A DNA stretch of 36,154 nt from SKPH01 sp051748565. GTDB taxonomy: Bacteria; Bacillota; Dethiobacteria; DTU022. The DNA lies in NCBI GenBank assembly GCA_051748565.1, contig JBNJHN010000015.1, positions 1-36,154 of the forward strand, read 5' to 3'. The translations under genes and the position numbers were made by a program. Of this stretch, positions 31,961-36,154 are shown in pieces (within the stretch, counting starts at the first letter, position 1; each line of letters opens with the position of its first letter). Below the pieces are notes generated by a model. It was not told the origin of the DNA, searched no databases, and saw only the letters and a program-made list of their open reading frames with translations.

Positions 31961-32419
31961 TTAAAACATACCCGGAAAACCCTGTTGTCTTAAAGCTTCG
32001 TATAAAACCAGAGCTACCGAGTTGCCTAAATTTAAAGAACGTGGAATTTGCTCAACCATGGGTATACGTACCACAGTATCGGCCTGATCGAGAAGCTCCT
32101 GTGACAAACCTCTGGTTTCACTGCCGAAAACCAGAAAATCATCATACTGATAATCTATTTGGTGATAATATTGTCTTCCCTTTGTGGTAAAAAAGAAATA
32201 CCGGGCCAGCGGGTAAGACTTTTTTAGCGTATCAAAATCAGGGTGTACTTCCAGGTTCAGGTACTGCCAGTAGTCGAGGCCTGAACGGCGAACTTCTTTT
32301 TCGGATAGTGAAAATCCCAGTGGCTCTACCAGGTGAAGTTTTGTCCCGGTCATTACACAGGTCCTGGCAACATTACCGGTGTTGGGTGGTATTTCAGGCT
32401 CCACAAGCACCAGGTGCAT
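31961..32419 (-). CDS. trmL: tRNA (cytidine/uridine-2'-O-)-methyltransferase TrmL
   Basis: A SPOUT (trefoil-knot) enzyme that 2'-O-methylates the wobble base of tRNA-Leu. The 152-residue protein has the family length and motifs LVEPEIPPNTGNVARTC at the start, LHLVEPLGF, the knot segments LVFGSETRGLS and IPMVEQIPRSLNLGNSVAL. The invariant Arg in NVART and the SLNLGNSVAL loop for S-adenosylmethionine are present. ATG at 32419 follows the Lon-like gene by 3 bp, with AGGTT upstream. It ends exactly where the convergent AI-2E gene ends, leaving no space for a shared terminator. Confidence 0.96.
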   Translation of the reverse strand: MHLVLVEPEIPPNTGNVARTCVMTGTKLHLVEPLGFSLSEKEVRRSGLDYWQYLNLEVHPDFDTLKKSYPLARYFFFTTKGRQYYHQIDYQYDDFLVFGSETRGLSQELLDQADTVVRIPMVEQIPRSLNLGNSVALVLYEALRQQGFPGMF

Positions 32420-32422
32420 GAT

Positions 32423-34837
32423 TTAACCTTCCTGATTTTCTTTTTTATCTTCTTTATAACTGCTCAATATTTCATTAAACTGCTTAATTTTTTCAAGAAC
32501 CTTTGCGTTAAAACTGTCTTTTGTGAAGTTGCCGTCATCCTCCAGTTCACCGATATTCATTCCGGTTAACAGTTCAAGTCCTTCATTGACTGTATTTATG
32601 GTAAAAATATTAAACTTACCTTTGTCAACCGCTTCGATCACCTCTTTTTTAAGCATAAGGGCCTGACGATTCTTTTCCGGTATGATAACCCCTTGCCTGC
32701 CGGTTAAACCTTTAGTTTTGCAGGCTAAATAAAAACCCTCTATTTTGCTGTTAATGGCGCCGACAGGTTGGATCTCGCCCTTCTGGTTAACTGAACCGGT
32801 TACTGCCAGATCCTGCCTGAGGGGTACATCGGCCAGGCTGGAAAGGAGGCAAAAAAGTTCTGCAGCTGATGCACTGTCTCCGTCAACACCGCCGTATGAC
32901 TGTTCAAAGCATAAGCTGGCAGTCAGGTTAAGTGGGGCCATGGATCCGTAACGTCTGCCAAGGTAACCGCTGAGAATAAGGACACCCTTATGATGTATCC
33001 TCCCGCTTAAATCGCTTTCCCGCTCGATATTTATTATACCTTTACGCCCCAGATAAGTAGAAGCGGTAATTCTCGAAGGACGGCCAAAACGGTAATCGCC
33101 CTGGTCAAGAACGGAAAGAGCATTAACCTGGCCAATCTTTTCACCTTGCAGGTCAAGCAGAATTTCTCCTTCCCGGATCGATTCCAAAATTTTCTGCTCG
33201 TACTTATTGCATCGGAAAACCATTTCTTCCAGAGCTTTTTCCACATGCTTTTTACCGACCACATCAACTCCATCAAACTCGGCCCAGGTGTCCGCTTCAA
33301 ATAGCAGGTCAACAATCTGATTGAAGCGGGTACTTAGTTTCTCCTGGTTTTCGGCGAGCCTTATACTATATTCTACAATTTCACTTACCGCCGGACGGTC
33401 GAAATGGCGCAGTTGCTGTTTATTACAGTGAAATGAGATAAACCCGGCCATCTTATTGACATTGTCTTCATCGCGCTCCATTTCAATATCAAAATCCGCT
33501 TTTACCTTGAAGAGTTTCCTGAAATCTTCATCGTAATGATAAAGAATCTGGTAAATAAAGGGGTTGCCGATCATTACTACCGTGATATTAAGTGGTATCG
33601 GTTGAGGGCGTAGGGTGGCCATAGCCACCAGTCCGAAGTGCTCACTGATATTTTCTATCCGAATTTCATTGGTCCGCAAAACTCTTTTTAAAACATCCCA
33701 GGATTGAATGGCAGAAAAGACATCCCTGGCCTGCAGGATCAGGTATCCTCCATTGGCATGGTGCAGCGCGCCCGCTTTAATCATCGAAAAGTCAGTAACC
33801 ACCATCCCAAAACGGTTCTCGTACTCAACACGTCCTAATAAATTGTAATAAGAAGGATTCGTCTCGTAAACCATAGGCGCCCCTTCAGTATCTTTATTAT
33901 CAACCAGCAAATTAACAGTATAGCGCTTATCGGTTTGCTCCTGGCTTTGCTGACGCAGCCAGAACATCGGGCTTTGCTGCTCTTCATCTTCGCCCCTGAA
34001 ATCAGAAAGATTAGAGAGCACATCTTCCTGGTAAGCTTTCAGGTATTTCTTAACCGGAGGATATTGATCGTATTCTTCCATTAATTCGCTGAAAAGATGG
34101 CCGATAGCAGCCAATCCGATCCGCTGGTCCAGTTCCTTTAGTTTTTCTCTCATCGCTTTTTCGACTTTTTGCACCCGGCGCATAATCTCCAGTGCTTTGA
34201 GCTGAACTTCAGTTGATTTCTTTTCAAGTTCATCCTTCTTATCCTGATCAAGCTTGGCGTAATCCTCCTCGCTGATCTGTTCACCTTCCTGCAGTGGAAT
34301 CGTTATAAAACCGGAGCTGGTCCTTTTCAGGGAGAAGCCCTTTTCCAGGGCCGCTTTGTTTAGTTCTTCCAACAGTTCCGACCTGGCTTCCTGAAATTCT
34401 TTTACATAAACTGATTTCTGACGTTCATAATCTTCACCGTCAAAAGCCTTTGGTATATTTTCTCTTAAATCTTCCAGCAGTTCTTCTACCTGGTGGCAAA
34501 AACCTGTGCCTTTTCCGGCGGGCAGGTTCAGGGCAATAGGCTCTCCGGGTTGGTCAAAGTTATATACGTAAACCCAGTCATCCGGGACCGGTTCACCTGC
34601 CGAAATCTTTTTAATGATCGATTGGGCATAACTTGATTTTCCTGTTCCGGTCAGTCCGGTCATAAATATATTGTATCCCGGCCGCTTGATGCGCAGGCCA
34701 AATTCAGTTGCCGTTACCGCCCTCTCCTGCCCGATCATTCCTTCAAGCGGGGGCACTTCAGCCGTAGTTTTAAAAGTGAAGCTCTTCATATCGCAGGTCA
34801 GCCTTAGATCTTTACTGCTAAGCTGTTCCCAGGTCAT
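32423..34837 (-). CDS. Lon-like AAA ATP-dependent protease (AAA_32 family)
   Basis: A soluble ATP-driven serine protease distinct from classical LonA. The 804-residue protein has Walker A GLTGTGKSS (61-69), a long insertion rich in charged coiled-coil sequence (about 120-300), then ATPase segments such as GALHHANGGYLIL and VVMIGNPFIYQ. The C-terminal peptidase domain has a Ser-Lys dyad: Ser655 in VDGDSASAAELF and Lys698 in GAINSKIEGF. ATG at 34837 has GGGGAG 7 nt upstream and overlaps the nth stop in an ATGA; a longer frame runs into nth. There is no LonA-type N-terminal domain. Substrates are unknown. Confidence 0.93.
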   Translation of the reverse strand: MTWEQLSSKDLRLTCDMKSFTFKTTAEVPPLEGMIGQERAVTATEFGLRIKRPGYNIFMTGLTGTGKSSYAQSIIKKISAGEPVPDDWVYVYNFDQPGEPIALNLPAGKGTGFCHQVEELLEDLRENIPKAFDGEDYERQKSVYVKEFQEARSELLEELNKAALEKGFSLKRTSSGFITIPLQEGEQISEEDYAKLDQDKKDELEKKSTEVQLKALEIMRRVQKVEKAMREKLKELDQRIGLAAIGHLFSELMEEYDQYPPVKKYLKAYQEDVLSNLSDFRGEDEEQQSPMFWLRQQSQEQTDKRYTVNLLVDNKDTEGAPMVYETNPSYYNLLGRVEYENRFGMVVTDFSMIKAGALHHANGGYLILQARDVFSAIQSWDVLKRVLRTNEIRIENISEHFGLVAMATLRPQPIPLNITVVMIGNPFIYQILYHYDEDFRKLFKVKADFDIEMERDEDNVNKMAGFISFHCNKQQLRHFDRPAVSEIVEYSIRLAENQEKLSTRFNQIVDLLFEADTWAEFDGVDVVGKKHVEKALEEMVFRCNKYEQKILESIREGEILLDLQGEKIGQVNALSVLDQGDYRFGRPSRITASTYLGRKGIINIERESDLSGRIHHKGVLILSGYLGRRYGSMAPLNLTASLCFEQSYGGVDGDSASAAELFCLLSSLADVPLRQDLAVTGSVNQKGEIQPVGAINSKIEGFYLACKTKGLTGRQGVIIPEKNRQALMLKKEVIEAVDKGKFNIFTINTVNEGLELLTGMNIGELEDDGNFTKDSFNAKVLEKIKQFNEILSSYKEDKKENQEG

Positions 34838-35499
34838 ATAATATCTCCCCTTTCTCTTGCATATAAGCATAAATTGCATAAAAAGCAGCCGGTACACCCT
34901 GGTTTACGGGCATGGCATACTCTGCGTCCATGAGCTATCAATTGATGGTGGGATTTACTCCAGCTTTTCATCGGAATTACCTGTTTCAGCTGTTCTTCAA
35001 CAACATCCACTGATTTGCCTTCGGCCAATCCGAGTCTTTTTGACACACGAAATACATGGGTATCTACAGCCAGGGCCGGCTTGCCAAAGGCCCCGCTGAT
35101 AATCACATTTGCAGTTTTGCGCCCTATTCCGGGCAGTTTTATCAGTTCTTCAAAGTCATCGGGAATCCGGCCTTCATGTTTTTTTAAAATCATGCGGCTT
35201 GCAGTAATCAGGAAGCGGCTTTTTTGACGGTAAAGTCCGCAGCTTCTTAGATAAGGCTCCAAATCTTCAGGTTTCATGCGGGACATTTTATCAACGGAGG
35301 GGACGGCCTTAAAAAGCTCTTTCGTTATACGGTTTACCTGCTCATCCGTGGTCTGTGCAGACAGCACAGTGGCGACAAAAAGCTGGTACGGGTTATTGTA
35401 AACCAGGCCGCTCGTCGCCTCCGGATAATGTGCAGCCAATTGCTCTAAAATAAGCACTGCCCGTTCCTCTTCTTTTTCTTTTATCACAGTGGGTTGCAT
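34834..35499 (-). CDS. nth: Endonuclease III (DNA glycosylase/AP lyase)
   Basis: Removes oxidised pyrimidines from DNA and cleaves at abasic sites. The 221-residue protein has SAQTTDEQVN, the helix-hairpin-helix LPGIGRKTANVI with the catalytic Lys expected just before the last helix of the hairpin segment, and the catalytic Asp in AVDTHVFRVSKRLG. At the C-terminus the [4Fe-4S] cysteines have the pattern C-x6-C-x2-C-x5-C, plus one extra Cys inside the last loop. The ATG at 35499 lacks a ribosome-binding site and sits right at the predicted transcription start. GTG at 35457 (207 residues) with GAGG 8 nt upstream may be the true start. Confidence 0.95.
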   Translation of the reverse strand: MQPTVIKEKEEERAVLILEQLAAHYPEATSGLVYNNPYQLFVATVLSAQTTDEQVNRITKELFKAVPSVDKMSRMKPEDLEPYLRSCGLYRQKSRFLITASRMILKKHEGRIPDDFEELIKLPGIGRKTANVIISGAFGKPALAVDTHVFRVSKRLGLAEGKSVDVVEEQLKQVIPMKSWSKSHHQLIAHGRRVCHARKPGCTGCFLCNLCLYARERGDII

Positions 35500-35504
35500 A
35501 AGTT

Positions 35505-35533
35505 ATTATAGATCGCACAGCTTTTTCGGTAAA
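35505..35533 (-). promoter_or_regulatory. Candidate promoter for nth and the Lon-like gene
   Basis: On the minus strand -10 TATAAT (35505-35510) is preceded at 17 bp by TTTACC (35528-35533). Transcription would begin at about the ATG at 35499, so either the mRNA is leaderless or translation starts at the GTG at 35457. Confidence 0.55.
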
Positions 35534-35556
35534 GCCCCAAAAGTCCTGAACAGAGC

Positions 35557-36154
35557 TCACATGCAGTCACTCTTTACAATCCCTTTACCATTTAAACCGT
35601 CAATTGTTTCTCTATCGTAACCCAGCCATTGAAGAACCTCATTTGTGTGCTCACCGTGCCTTGGTGGCGGCAGGCGAAGCTCACCGGGTTGGCCTGAGAA
35701 AAGCAGCGGGAAACCGGGGGTTATTTCATTCCCGTCCCCATCTGCTTCATCGTTAATCCAAAATTTGCCATTACAGCTGACTGGATGAGCAATCGCTTCA
35801 CTCAGGCCTAGAACCGGCTCACAGCAAGCATCAACAGTGCTAAATATATTTTCCCATTCATTTCTGGTTTTCTCTTTAAAAAGCGAAGCGACTTCATTGA
35901 TCAGCTCTACCCGGCAGTTCTGATCAAACTGAAGTGGAATCCACTGCTCTTTACCGACCGCTTCACAGTACCTCTGCCAGAAAAGCGGTTCCAGTGCGCC
36001 CAGACTCATGTAATTTCCATCGGCTGTCTCGTAAATATTGTAACAGGCATAAGCACCGGTAAGATGTCCCCGGCCGCGTCTGGGTGGATCTTCCGGGCCG
36101 TTTAAACCTGAAGCGGCGTAAATCAACCAGGGCAGTAACCCGCGGGTCATTGAC
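35557..36154 (-). CDS. CaiB/BaiF family (class III) CoA-transferase, C-terminal part
   Basis: Class III CoA-transferases exchange CoA between acyl-CoA and free acids; alpha-methylacyl-CoA racemase belongs here too. The visible 199 codons cover the C-terminal part: SMTRGLLPWLIYAASG, LTGAYACYNIYETADGNYMS, LGALEPLFWQRYCEAVG, VLGLSEAIAHP, and the closing PRHGEHTNEVLQWLGYD. The frame is open through the right window edge, and family proteins are about twice this length, so the start and catalytic Asp region lie outside. It ends 57 bp before nth. The substrate is unknown; such enzymes are common in fatty-acid or aromatic-acid degraders. Confidence 0.9.
   Translation of the reverse strand, partial: SMTRGLLPWLIYAASGLNGPEDPPRRGRGHLTGAYACYNIYETADGNYMSLGALEPLFWQRYCEAVGKEQWIPLQFDQNCRVELINEVASLFKEKTRNEWENIFSTVDACCEPVLGLSEAIAHPVSCNGKFWINDEADGDGNEITPGFPLLFSGQPGELRLPPPRHGEHTNEVLQWLGYDRETIDGLNGKGIVKSDCM

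Overview
This window reads as chromosomal core DNA of a Gram-positive, endospore-former-type bacterium (Firmicutes, most likely class Clostridia). Four things support this: strong AGGAGG-type ribosome-binding sites, sigma-A promoters with 16-17 bp spacers, the conserved block rpsB-tsf-pyrH-frr-uppS-cdsA-dxr-rseP-ispG followed by rimP-nusA-ylxR-infB-rbfA-nrnA-truB-ribF, and a dnaE-pfkA-pyk cluster. TTG and GTG start codons are unusually frequent. The species cannot be named from the sequence. I see no phage, insertion sequence, CRISPR array, tRNA or rRNA gene.

Layout. Nearly all genes lie on the minus strand. Positions 1-16222 hold a long translation, RNA and envelope-lipid superoperon, read from rpsB (16222) down to ribF, which runs off the left edge. 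It starts at a good sigma-A promoter (16332-16360). A near-perfect terminator after tsf, a terminator-like hairpin after frr and a weaker one before rimP divide it into sub-units. The MEP/isoprenoid genes (dxr, ispG), the undecaprenyl and CDP-diacylglycerol synthases, the site-2 protease and a small family-2 glycosyltransferase form the middle unit. The last unit assembles ribosomes and matures RNA. A DUF1015 gene is transcribed divergently from rpsB, and the shared intergenic region carries a perfect tandem 13-bp repeat.

Positions 17789-22649 contain a potassium unit: a KtrB/TrkH channel subunit, a KdpD-like sensor kinase reduced to its membrane, GAF-like and kinase parts, a KdpE-like response regulator, and a KtrA/TrkA gating subunit. 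The 264 bp before ktrA carry a perfect 22-bp inverted repeat, three GTATAAAGAT repeats and a 14-bp palindrome. This is the densest unexplained regulatory DNA in the window.

Positions 22908-30704 hold dnaE, pfkA, pyk, an acyl-CoA thioesterase and an AcuC-like deacetylase, all on the minus strand. Divergent from dnaE is an AI-2E family membrane protein, with a near-perfect 23-bp palindrome beside its promoter. The right end holds trmL, a Lon-like AAA protease, nth and the C-terminal part of a CaiB/BaiF CoA-transferase cut by the window edge.

No clear novel defence or mobile system is present. The most interesting items are the regulatory architecture of the potassium operon, the orphan palindrome at dnaE/AI-2E, the DUF1015 gene with its tandem repeat, and small family-level oddities (PfkA with GGEGT, the acidic S2 tail, the Cys-rich EF-Ts end).
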